A program made the translations under genes and the position numbers. Below are positions 1-5,031 of a stretch of 5,031 nt of DNA, piece by piece. Below the pieces are notes generated by a model. That model was not told the DNA's origin. It made no database searches and saw only the letters and a program-made list of their open reading frames with translations. The first letter of the stretch is position 1. Each line of letters opens with the position of its first letter. The stretch is from an uncultured Collinsella sp. (GTDB lineage: Bacteria > Actinomycetota > Coriobacteriia > Coriobacteriales > Coriobacteriaceae), in contig USHS01000129.1 of NCBI GenBank assembly GCA_900554585.1, forward strand, positions 1 to 5,031. The letters are read 5' to 3'.

Positions 1-142
1 TCGTGCTGCGGAGCCCCTTTGCGTCCTGCGGAATGTTCCGGAGAGAAGCCCCCGTCACGCCCCCGGATTCCCTACGTTTACGGCCTTGAGGTCGGCTCGC
101 GGAGAAGGACGTGGTCGATAGGGATACGTGTCCCCTTCGCTG

Positions 143-161
143 TTTCGCGCTTTGCGCGAAA
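143..161. repeat. Perfect 8-bp inverted repeat, 3-base loop
   Basis: The arms TTTCGCGC (143-150) and GCGCGAAA (154-161) are exact reverse complements around TTT. RNA from either strand would form a tight hairpin. The next bases on the + strand are GGCGCG, not a T-run, so it is not a standard intrinsic terminator for rightward transcription. It lies about 80 bases upstream of the proposed ribU promoter. It could be a protein binding site or a remnant of an upstream gene's 3' end; its function is unknown. Confidence 0.5.
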
Positions 162-181
162 GGCGCGTTACTTTGGGATGA

Positions 182-217
182 GTGGGGAACGTGGTTGTTG
201 CGGCAACTGATCCCCAC
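182..217. repeat. Two-tier inverted repeat upstream of the ribU promoter
   Basis: The outer arms GTGGGGA (182-188) and TCCCCAC (211-217) are perfectly complementary. Inside them GTTG (197-200) and CAAC (204-207) form a second short stem with a 3-base loop, separated from the outer stem by an asymmetric internal loop. No T-run follows. It ends about 20 bases before the proposed -35 region, where an operator or an upstream transcript end could sit. Its role is not shown by the sequence. Confidence 0.4.
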
Positions 218-238
218 CACAAATTACCCTCGGCATAC

Positions 239-266
239 TTGCGCGAACGATTGCTCGTGCTACACT
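239..266 (+). promoter_or_regulatory. Probable sigma-A type promoter of the ribU operon
   Basis: The -10 candidate is TACACT (261-266), four of six matches to TATAAT, preceded by TG at 258-259, which gives an extended -10 (TGn). A weak -35, TTGCGC (239-244), lies 16 bases upstream. Transcription would start at about 271-274, immediately before the first paired bases of the FMN riboswitch, which supports the call by position. The match is modest, and a start farther upstream cannot be excluded. Confidence 0.45.
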
Positions 267-274
267 TGCAATTG

Positions 275-457
275 CTGTTTCAGGGCGGGGTGGAATTCCC
301 CACTGGCGGTAAATCGGGCGGTGCCAAAGGGGTGCCGCGGCGCAGGCGAGGTGCCTGTGTTCGAGCCGATGAGTCCGCGACCCGTGCGTGCGTTGGTTCG
401 CATGCCGGCTGAACTGGTGAGATCCCAGTACCAACGGTTAGAGTCCGGATGAAAGAG
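275..457 (+). promoter_or_regulatory. FMN riboswitch (RFN element) controlling ribU
   Basis: This leader RNA aptamer binds flavin mononucleotide and lowers expression of riboflavin genes when FMN is plentiful. Near-consensus blocks appear in order: CAGGGCGGGG (281-290), ATTCCCCACTGGCGGTAAAT (295-314), GTCCGCGA (373-380), and ACGGTTAGAGTCCGGATG (434-451). P1 is TTTC (278-281) with GAAA (451-454), plus 275-276 with 456-457. P2 is 287-290 with 298-301. The base of P3 is GCGG (306-309) with CCGC (375-378), continued by ATCGG (313-317) with CCGAT (366-370). P4 is 386-392 with 399-405. P5 is ACTGG (413-417) with CCAGT (425-429). The P3 arm is larger than usual and appears branched. The aptamer ends about 12 bases before the ribU start codon, so translational control by masking the ribosome binding site is the likely mechanism. 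The pairings were worked out by eye. Confidence 0.95.
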
Positions 458-459
458 GC

Positions 460-467
460 AGGTGATC
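460..467 (+). promoter_or_regulatory. Ribosome binding site of ribU, abutting riboswitch P1
   Basis: AGGTGATC is an 8-base perfect complement to the 3' end of 16S rRNA and sits 2 bases before the ATG at 470. In the register of the full anti-Shine-Dalgarno sequence this corresponds to normal spacing. It fixes the start at 470. The in-frame ATG at 449 lies inside the conserved riboswitch block and is not a credible start. The 3' strand of P1 ends only two or three bases upstream, so the ligand-bound RNA should hinder ribosome access. Confidence 0.75.
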
Positions 468-469
468 TT

Positions 470-1060
470 ATGTCTGAACAGTCGCAGCATATCCATTTTG
501 AGAACACGAATAGGTGGAGCACCAAACAGCTCGTTACCATGGCGTTGATGTGCGCCTTGGGTGCCCTGTTTATGTACGTGCAGCTGCCCATCCTTCCTTC
601 GGCGCCGTTTTTGACCTATGACCCGTCGCTGGTGCCGGCGATGGTGTGTGGGTTTGCATATGGCCCCGGTGCCGGTACCGCTGTTGCCGCCATGGCGATC
701 GTTATCCATGCACTCACCACGGGTGACTGGGTCGGCGCGCTTATGAATTTGGTTGCGACGCTGGGCTATATCCTGCCCGCGGCCATCGTCTATCAGAAGA
801 TGCACACCTACAAGGGCGCTGTGATCGGCCTGGCGCTCGGCGTTGTTGCCGCTACGGCGCTGTCTATGGTCGCAAACCTTACCATTGGCGTATGGTTCTG
901 GTATGGCTCGGTCGATGTCATTGCCCCGCTCATGCTTCCCGCCGTGCTGCCGTTCAACCTTATCAAGACGGTGCTTAACTCGGTGCTTACGCTTGCCGTG
1001 TATAAGGCGGTCTCCAACCTTATTACGCCCAAGAAGGACCAGGTCAAAGGCCGCGCATGA
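470..1060 (+). CDS. ribU: Riboflavin ECF transporter substrate-binding (S) component RibU
   Basis: This 196-residue integral membrane protein should capture riboflavin outside the cell as the S component of an energy-coupling-factor importer. The length fits the family. A short polar N-terminus (about 1-16) is followed by roughly six hydrophobic segments (about 19-38, 53-66, 68-83, 88-108, 116-145, 153-180). Family hallmarks seen are PSAPFLTYDPSLVPAM (43-58), the Gly-rich FAYGPGAGT (62-70), the LMNLVAT segment (91-97) and PFNLIKTVLN (161-170) followed by YK at 178-179. In RibU proteins of known structure these loops and the late PxNLIK region line the flavin pocket. The N-terminal helix carries small residues (ALMCALGALF, 25-34), as expected for docking to EcfT. 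The FMN riboswitch directly upstream independently supports riboflavin as substrate over other vitamins. The stop codon overlaps the next start as ATGA, which suggests translational coupling. Confidence 0.93.
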   Translation: MSEQSQHIHFENTNRWSTKQLVTMALMCALGALFMYVQLPILPSAPFLTYDPSLVPAMVCGFAYGPGAGTAVAAMAIVIHALTTGDWVGALMNLVATLGYILPAAIVYQKMHTYKGAVIGLALGVVAATALSMVANLTIGVWFWYGSVDVIAPLMLPAVLPFNLIKTVLNSVLTLAVYKAVSNLITPKKDQVKGRA

Positions 1061-2961
1061 TTGAGTGTCGGGGCGTTTCCTTTAGCTATGACGGTGCCGC
1101 GCCGGCGCTTGACGGTGTCAATCTGAACATCGGGGACGGCGAGTTTTTCTGCATCCTCGGTGGCAACGGGTCGGGCAAGTCGACCTTCGCTAAGCATCTG
1201 AATGCGCTGCTGCAGCCCGATGCGGGCACAGTGCGCATCAACGGCATGGACGCATCCGACCCCGAGCTGGTCTACGACATTCGTTCGACCGCGGGCATGG
1301 TGTTTCAGAATCCCGACGATCAGCTGGTGGCAACGCTCGTCGAGGACGATGTTGCCTTTGGCCCCGAAAACCTTGGGGTGCCATCGGCGCAAATTGCGCA
1401 GCGCGTACGCGAGGCGCTGAAGGGCGTGGGCCTGGTAGGCTTTGAACGCCACGAGACCCATGCACTTTCGGGTGGCCAAAAGCAGCGCGTGGCGCTCGCC
1501 GGCGTGCTCGCCATGGAGCCGCGCGTGCTTATTTTGGACGAGGCGTCCTCGATGCTCGATCCGCGCGGGCGCAAGGGCCTTATGAAGGCCTGCCACGCGC
1601 TGCACGAACGCGGCATGACCATCGTGATGATTACGCACTTTATGGAAGAGGCCGCCGAGGCCGATCGCGTTGCTGTCTTCCAAGCGGGCCGCGTTGCCAT
1701 GCTCGGTACGCCCGAGGAAATCTTGACGCGGGCGGACGAACTTGCGCAGCTCAACCTAGATATGCCGGCGTCGTGCTGCCTAGGTAGGACACTTCGTGCG
1801 AAGGGCGTATCCGTTTGCGCGCAGGTGCGCGAGGCGGATATGGTCGCCGAGATTGCACAGGCTTATGCCGAGCGGAGTGGGTCGGACATCGCAGGGCAGC
1901 CTTCCGCATCCGATTCCCATGTGCTTGACAATGGATCCTCTGCGGCCGACGGGATAGCCGCGTCGGAGCCCGTTATCGAGATTTTGCACCTCTCGCATAG
2001 TTACTCGCTGAGCGCCCGCGAGCGCCGTCGCTGGCGCAAGCGCTCGACCACTGCGGACGCATCGAGCAAACAGGCCCTTTGGGGCAACGATCCAAACAGC
2101 CCCTGGGCGCTACGTGATGTTACGCTGACGGTGCGTCGTGGCGAGTTTCTGGGCCTGGCGGGTCATACCGGCTCGGGTAAATCGACGCTGGTTCAGCATT
2201 TCAACGGGCTGATCCGTCCACAGGAGGGCAGCGTTAGCGTACTGGGGCTCGACCTATCAAACAAGAAAGACGCCGCCGCGGTTAAGGCCAAGGTCGGCGT
2301 GGTGTTTCAGTATCCCGAGCGCCAGCTATTTGCCGAGACCGTGGCGCAGGACGTGGCGTTTGGCCCGCGCAACCTTGGCCTGCTACAAGACGAGATTGCA
2401 CGCCGTGTCGCAGCATCGCTTGCACGCGTGGGTCTCGACCTTGCCGCGATAGGCGACAAGAGCCCCTTTGAGCTTTCGGGCGGCCAGCAGCGCCGCGTGG
2501 CGTTTGCCGGCGTGCTCGCCATGGAACCCGAGGTCCTGGTGCTCGACGAGCCCATGGCGGGGCTCGATCCGGCTGCGCGCAGGGATTTCCTAGGGCTCAT
2601 CGATCGGCTCCATCGCGAGGGCCTGACTGTTGTCATGGTTTCGCACAGCATGGATGACCTGGCAAATTGTTGTGACCGTATCGTTGTGATGAACGAGGGC
2701 ACCGTGTTTGCCGAGGGAACGCCCGCGCAGGTTTTTGCGCGCGCGGATGAGCTCAAGTCGATCGGCCTGGGCGTTCCTGCCGCCCAGCGTATGGCGCTGG
2801 CGCTCGCGCAAGCCGGTGTGCCGCTCCGCTGCGACAAGCTTTATACGGTTGAGGCGCTGGCCGACGAGCTGGCCGGCTTGCTGCTGGGCTGCGCGGACGG
2901 ACCTTTGAGGGCCCCGCGTCAGGCCGGTTCCAAGGCGCCCACGCGAGAGGAGGGCTGCTGA
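1057..2961 (+). CDS. ecfAA': Fused energy-coupling factor ATPase (EcfA1-EcfA2 in one chain)
   Basis: This 634-residue cytoplasmic protein carries two ABC nucleotide-binding domains that would power vitamin import. Domain 1 (about 1-235) has Walker A GGNGSGKST (35-43), Q-loop Gln84, signature LSGGQKQR (137-144), Walker B with Asp161-Glu162, and switch His194. Its DEASSMLDP is typical of EcfA1. Domain 2 (about 305-575) has Walker A GHTGSGKST (369-377), Gln418, signature LSGGQQRR (473-480), Asp497-Glu498, and His530. Its DEPMAGLDP and VFQYPERQLF are typical of EcfA2. All catalytic residues are present in both, so both sites should be active. Most bacteria encode the two halves separately; fusion is known in actinobacteria. 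A variable Ser/Asp/Ala-rich linker (about 270-305) joins them. Domain 2 has an unusual basic insertion (about 318-348). The start overlaps the ribU stop and has AAAGG at 1046-1050. The end overlaps the ecfT start by one base. Confidence 0.95.
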   Translation: MIECRGVSFSYDGAAPALDGVNLNIGDGEFFCILGGNGSGKSTFAKHLNALLQPDAGTVRINGMDASDPELVYDIRSTAGMVFQNPDDQLVATLVEDDVAFGPENLGVPSAQIAQRVREALKGVGLVGFERHETHALSGGQKQRVALAGVLAMEPRVLILDEASSMLDPRGRKGLMKACHALHERGMTIVMITHFMEEAAEADRVAVFQAGRVAMLGTPEEILTRADELAQLNLDMPASCCLGRTLRAKGVSVCAQVREADMVAEIAQAYAERSGSDIAGQPSASDSHVLDNGSSAADGIAASEPVIEILHLSHSYSLSARERRRWRKRSTTADASSKQALWGNDPNSPWALRDVTLTVRRGEFLGLAGHTGSGKSTLVQHFNGLIRPQEGSVSVLGLDLSNKKDAAAVKAKVGVVFQYPERQLFAETVAQDVAFGPRNLGLLQDEIARRVAASLARVGLDLAAIGDKSPFELSGGQQRRVAFAGVLAMEPEVLVLDEPMAGLDPAARRDFLGLIDRLHREGLTVVMVSHSMDDLANCCDRIVVMNEGTVFAEGTPAQVFARADELKSIGLGVPAAQRMALALAQAGVPLRCDKLYTVEALADELAGLLLGCADGPLRAPRQAGSKAPTREEGC

Positions 2962-3761
2962 TGGAGGCGTTCTCATTTGGCAGCTACTATCCCGGGGATA
3001 GCGCGGTGCATCGCCTGGATCCGCGCGCTAAGTTGCTCCTAGGTTTCGCATTTCTGATCACCGTGCTTACCGTTGGCGGCTTCGGCGGGCTGGTGCCGGT
3101 CGCAATGTTTGTCGTGCTGGTCTATGTCATGGCCCGGGTGCCGTTGCGCCGGGTCCTATCATCGATGGCACCACTGCTGGCGATTGTCGTAGTGGTTGCG
3201 GTGCTCAACCTGTTTTCCGATCAGAGTGGCCGCATCCTGTGGCAGCTTGGCTTTTTGCAGGTGAGCGAGGGCTCGCTGCGTTCTGCGGCGTTTATGGCGT
3301 GCCGCCTGACCCTGATGATGGCCGGCATGAGCGCCATTACACTCACCACGCCGACGCTCGATCTCACCGCAGGTTTTGAGCGTTTGCTCGCACCATTTGC
3401 GCGCGTGGGGCTTCCGGCACACGAGCTCGGCATGATTATGGGTATCGCGCTGCGGTTTATGCCGCAATTTGCCACCGAGATGAAGCAGACGGCCGATGCG
3501 CAGGCAAGCCGCGGCGCGCGCGTGACGGGCGGTCCGCTCGGCGGTGTGCGCATGCTCGGCAGTGTGGCGATTCCGCTGTTCACCGGCGTGTTCCGTCATG
3601 CCGAGACGCTTTCTGCCGCCATGGATGCGCGCTGTTATCACGGCGAGCAGGGGCGCACGCGTCTGCATGCGCTTACGTTTGGCCGCGGGGATGCACTAGC
3701 CGCGCTGGCGATGTCGCTGCTGGTGACATGCGTTGTCGTTATCAATCTTCAACTCGTCTAA
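2961..3761 (+). CDS. ecfT: Energy-coupling factor transmembrane protein EcfT
   Basis: This 266-residue membrane protein is the T component that joins the ATPases to the S component and transmits ATP hydrolysis as a toppling movement of the S component. The opening FGSYYPGDSAVHRLDPRAKLL (from residue 6) is the family's usual N-terminus, with the DPR(A/T)K motif at 20-24. Hydrophobic segments lie at about 25-57, 69-85, 108-128 and 246-265, followed or flanked by the long cytoplasmic coupling helices. The two coupling signatures are SRG within AQASRGA (180-186) and ARC within AMDARCY (220-226), which dock into grooves on the two ATPase domains. The second signature has Cys in place of the Gly of the classical Ala-Arg-Gly, a variant I recall in other EcfT proteins. 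A strong AGGAGG (2948-2953) lies 7 bases before the ATG, and the start shares its A with the upstream TGA, so translational coupling is likely. Confidence 0.94.
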   Translation: MEAFSFGSYYPGDSAVHRLDPRAKLLLGFAFLITVLTVGGFGGLVPVAMFVVLVYVMARVPLRRVLSSMAPLLAIVVVVAVLNLFSDQSGRILWQLGFLQVSEGSLRSAAFMACRLTLMMAGMSAITLTTPTLDLTAGFERLLAPFARVGLPAHELGMIMGIALRFMPQFATEMKQTADAQASRGARVTGGPLGGVRMLGSVAIPLFTGVFRHAETLSAAMDARCYHGEQGRTRLHALTFGRGDALAALAMSLLVTCVVVINLQLV

Positions 3762-3774
3762 GCTCGATTCGAGC
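3762..3774. repeat. Short inverted repeat after ecfT
   Basis: GCTCGA and TCGAGC are perfect 6-base arms around a single T, directly after the ecfT stop. As RNA it would close as a 5-bp stem with a 3-base loop. No T-run follows; the next bases are GCAAGAAAGGGG, the ribosome binding site of the next gene. It is therefore not an intrinsic terminator, and read-through into the flavoprotein genes remains plausible. It may be chance. Confidence 0.3.
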
Positions 3775-3791
3775 GCAAGAAAGGGGTCTCT

Positions 3792-4238
3792 ATGACCGAC
3801 ATCGATCGCACGGCTCAGCTCGAGCGCGTCTGCTCGTATCTCAGGCGCATTCCGGCGTGGTATCTTGCCACGACCGATGCGAGCGACGGGCATCAGCCCC
3901 GCGTGAGGCCGTTTTCGTTTGCCATGGTCGATGACGGCAAACTGTGGTTTTGCACGTCGCGCGACAAGGACGTGTGGGCGGAGTTGAGCGCGAATCCCAA
4001 GTTTGAGGTATCGGGCTGGAAGCCGGGGGAGTGCTGGATCGTGTTGACCGGTGAGGCCGCGCTCGAGGATGATGCAGTCGTGAGCGACAAGGTGCGTCAG
4101 ACGGGCTTTAGGCACATGGTGGGCATTGGCGAGCAACACGATAGCGCCAACGACGGCCGCCTTGCATTCTTCTCGGTCCGCAACATCGCCGCGCGATTCT
4201 GCGATATCGACGGCAGCGAAGAGCGCCTCGAGCTTTAA
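3792..4238 (+). CDS. Pyridoxamine 5'-phosphate oxidase-like FMN-binding split-barrel protein, copy 1
   Basis: This 148-residue cytoplasmic protein, with no signal peptide or membrane segment, belongs to the small flavin-binding split-barrel proteins often annotated as pyridoxamine 5'-phosphate oxidase family. Visible core: IPAWYLATT (20-28), the first barrel strand; RVRPFSFA (37-44); GKLWFCTSRDKDVWAEL (49-65), where the Thr-Ser-Arg-x-Lys stretch is the usual FMN phosphate-binding zone; then NPKFEVSGWKPGECWIVLTGEA (from 68) and a C-terminal FFSV strand (127-130). Members normally dimerise with FMN at the interface. The substrate is unknown; the length and single-domain form argue against true PdxH. 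AAAGGGG (3780-3786) lies 5 bases before the ATG. The gene follows ecfT by 30 bases with no terminator, so it may share the riboflavin operon's transcript. An FMN role beside a riboflavin importer fits, but the link is inferred. Confidence 0.85.
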   Translation: MTDIDRTAQLERVCSYLRRIPAWYLATTDASDGHQPRVRPFSFAMVDDGKLWFCTSRDKDVWAELSANPKFEVSGWKPGECWIVLTGEAALEDDAVVSDKVRQTGFRHMVGIGEQHDSANDGRLAFFSVRNIAARFCDIDGSEERLEL

Positions 4239-4282
4239 TTTCCCAAATTGACTACCCATTCCAAAAAGACTGGTCAGGCGAC

Positions 4283-4288
4283 AGGAGG
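4283..4288 (+). promoter_or_regulatory. Ribosome binding site fixing a GTG start at 4293
   Basis: AGGAGG lies 4 bases before the GTG at 4293-4295. The in-frame TTG at 4248, which would add 15 residues, has no comparable site. The shorter product aligns with the N-termini of its two neighbours, so GTG is preferred. Confidence 0.8.
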
Positions 4289-4292
4289 AAAC

Positions 4293-4703
4293 GTGGACGG
4301 ATTGAATACGGTGCTGGAGTATCTGACGTCGGTGCCTGCGTGGTATCTGGCGACGAGCGTGGACGGGCAGCCGCATGTGCGTCCGTTCTCGTTTGCGCAG
4401 ATTCAGGACGGCAAGCTGTGGTTTGTGACAGCGCGCACCAAAGATGTGTGGCAGGAGCTTCTGCAAAACCAGCGCTTTGAGGCCACGAGTTGGTGGCCGG
4501 GCCATGGTTGGTTGATCCTGCGCGGGCGTGCGGGGCTGGAAGACCGGGCTTCGAGCGAAATGCGCGAGGCCGGATGGCAACACCTCGAAGGCCTCGGCGA
4601 GCACTACGACGGACCGAACGATAAGACGCTCGTATTCTTCAGCGCCGATGAGCCCCAAGCATGGATTTGCGACCACGAAGAGTGGGTGCCTGTGGAACTG
4701 TAA
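4293..4703 (+). CDS. Pyridoxamine 5'-phosphate oxidase-like FMN-binding split-barrel protein, copy 2
   Basis: This 136-residue cytoplasmic protein is the second tandem member. It keeps the family frame: VPAWYLATS (14-22), HVRPFSFA (28-35), GKLWFVTARTKDVWQEL (40-56), NQRFEATSWWPGHGWLIL (59-76) and VFFSADEPQAW (114-124). It differs from copies 1 and 3 where they read SGWKPGECWIV: here it is TSWWPGHGWLI, replacing Lys and Glu-Cys with Trp and His-Gly. Its first turn is also shorter (VDGQPH against DASDGHQPR in copy 1). These changes fall in the core region shared by all three copies and could give a different substrate preference; that is inference. By hand alignment it shares roughly 55-60% of residues with copy 3 over the shared N-terminal half. 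It starts with GTG behind a strong AGGAGG, 54 bases after copy 1. Confidence 0.84.
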   Translation: MDGLNTVLEYLTSVPAWYLATSVDGQPHVRPFSFAQIQDGKLWFVTARTKDVWQELLQNQRFEATSWWPGHGWLILRGRAGLEDRASSEMREAGWQHLEGLGEHYDGPNDKTLVFFSADEPQAWICDHEEWVPVEL

Positions 4704-4723
4704 GCTTCCGCACCCCACACGGC

Positions 4724-4736
4724 ACGGCTTCGCCGT
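4724..4736. repeat. Small hairpin in the copy 2 to copy 3 gap
   Basis: ACGGC (4724-4728) and GCCGT (4732-4736) pair around TTC. Outer GGCA (4721-4724) and TGCC (4746-4749) could enclose it if the first pair opens. No T-run follows, so it is not an intrinsic terminator. The rest of this 97-base gap holds an AT-rich run (about 4779-4790) just before the next ribosome binding site, and I see no convincing -35/-10 pair. Confidence 0.3.
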
Positions 4737-4800
4737 AGGAGGCGATGCCTAGAGCCCGCACGACACAGCGTGTAGACAACATATATATAAGGAGTACCGC

Positions 4801-5031
4801 ATGGACGAAATCGTACAGTATCTCACGGGCATTCCCGCATGGTATTTGGCCACCATCGACGCAGCCGACCCCACGCAGCCTCGCGTGCGCCCGTTCTCGT
4901 TCGCCGCGCAGGCCGACGGCAAGCTGTGGTTTTCCACGTCGCGCGACAAAGATGTATGGCGCGAGCTTGAGGCGAATGCCAAGTTCGAGCTTTCCGGGTG
5001 GAAGCCGGGCGAGTGCTGGATTGTCGTGGAA
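4801..5031 (+). CDS. Pyridoxamine 5'-phosphate oxidase-like FMN-binding split-barrel protein, copy 3 (cut by window end)
   Basis: The first 77 codons of a third tandem member are present; the frame is open to the last base and the C-terminus lies outside the window. Core segments are IPAWYLATI (11-19), RVRPFSFA (28-35), GKLWFSTSRDKDVWREL (40-56) and AKFELSGWKPGECWIV (60-75). By hand, 55 of the 77 residues match copy 1, clearly more than match copy 2, including the whole SGWKPGECWIV block. AAGGAG (4789-4794) lies 6 bases before the ATG, after an AT-rich stretch. By analogy it should be a cytoplasmic FMN-binding protein of about 135-145 residues with an unknown substrate. It is shown as partial because of the window limit, not because of damage to the gene. 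Confidence 0.85.
   Translation, partial: MDEIVQYLTGIPAWYLATIDAADPTQPRVRPFSFAAQADGKLWFSTSRDKDVWRELEANAKFELSGWKPGECWIVVE

Larger units (their letters stand above)
1..234. other. Non-coding upstream region, no gene supported
   Basis: I find no convincing gene here. The + strand frame open to the stop at 208-210 gives a Cys/Arg/Pro-rich peptide that resembles no family I know and has no ribosome binding site. The frames overlapping the riboswitch on either strand are equally unconvincing. The stretch contains several short inverted repeats (29-40, 121-134, 143-161, 182-217), and none is followed by a T-run. It is probably intergenic DNA upstream of the ribU promoter. It could hold the 3' end of an upstream transcript, but nothing seen here proves that. 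Confidence 0.55.

Noticed and set aside
111..452. Open frames on both strands overlapping the leader region
   Set aside because: They cross the conserved FMN riboswitch, lack ribosome binding sites and give Cys/Arg-rich products unlike known proteins.
449..469. Upstream in-frame ATG adding seven residues to RibU
   Set aside because: This ATG is part of the conserved riboswitch block TCCGGATG, while the ATG at 470 has an 8-base match to the 16S rRNA end.
418..470. Possible 7-bp pairing of the P5 loop (418-424) with the ribosome binding site and start (464-470)
   Set aside because: It would block translation mainly when L5 is free, that is without FMN, opposite to the expected logic. It includes one wobble and may be chance.
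808..1683. Antisense open frame (291 codons, - strand) across ribU and the ATPase gene
   Set aside because: It is a shadow of clear + strand genes with conserved ABC motifs; its His/Arg/Ala-rich product has no recognisable domain.
3762..3774. Intrinsic terminator between ecfT and the flavoprotein genes
   Set aside because: The hairpin is very short and is followed by a purine-rich ribosome binding site, not by a T-run.
4248..4292. TTG start extending flavoprotein copy 2 by 15 residues
   Set aside because: It has no ribosome binding site. The GTG at 4293 follows AGGAGG and matches the N-termini of the paralogues.
3696..4718. Long antisense open frame (340 codons, - strand) across ecfT and the first two flavoprotein genes
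   Set aside because: It lies opposite well-recognised + strand genes, its protein resembles no known family, and long antisense frames are expected in GC-rich coding DNA.
4737..4800. AGGAGG followed by ATG at 4745, a possible small gene before copy 3
   Set aside because: The spacing is only 2 bases, and the frame runs out of register into copy 3 and to the window end without a stop, giving an unrecognisable product.

Overview
The window reads as part of a high-GC Gram-positive genome, most likely a gut coriobacterium of the Collinsella type. The basis is the GC-rich third codon positions, strong Shine-Dalgarno sites, the fusion of both ECF ATPases into one polypeptide, and the style of the downstream flavoproteins. 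This assignment rests on recognition, not on a search. All supported genes lie on the + strand.

Layout. Positions 1-234 hold no gene I can support, only two inverted repeats. A probable extended -10 promoter (239-266) leads directly into an FMN riboswitch (RFN element, about 275-457), which runs up to the ribosome binding site of a 196-residue riboflavin-binding S component, ribU (470-1060). A 634-residue fused double ATPase of the EcfA1-EcfA2 type (1057-2961) follows with a 4-base ATGA overlap. The transmembrane EcfT protein (2961-3761) follows with a 1-base overlap. Together these three genes encode a complete energy-coupling-factor vitamin importer in one translationally coupled operon whose leader senses FMN.

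After a 30-base gap come three tandem paralogues of the pyridoxamine 5'-phosphate oxidase-like, FMN-binding split-barrel family (3792-4238; 4293-4703 from a GTG start; 4801 to beyond the window end). Copies 1 and 3 resemble each other more closely than either resembles the middle copy.

Working model. When FMN is low, the riboswitch leaves the ribU ribosome binding site free and the importer is made. Riboflavin is taken up and converted to FMN by enzymes outside the window. The downstream proteins are probable FMN users, and no terminator is visible between them and the importer, so co-transcription is possible but not shown. The least ordinary features are an enlarged, branched P3 arm in the riboswitch, the absence of room for a separate expression platform, and the triple flavoprotein array beside a riboflavin importer. 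I do not see evidence of a wholly new system.
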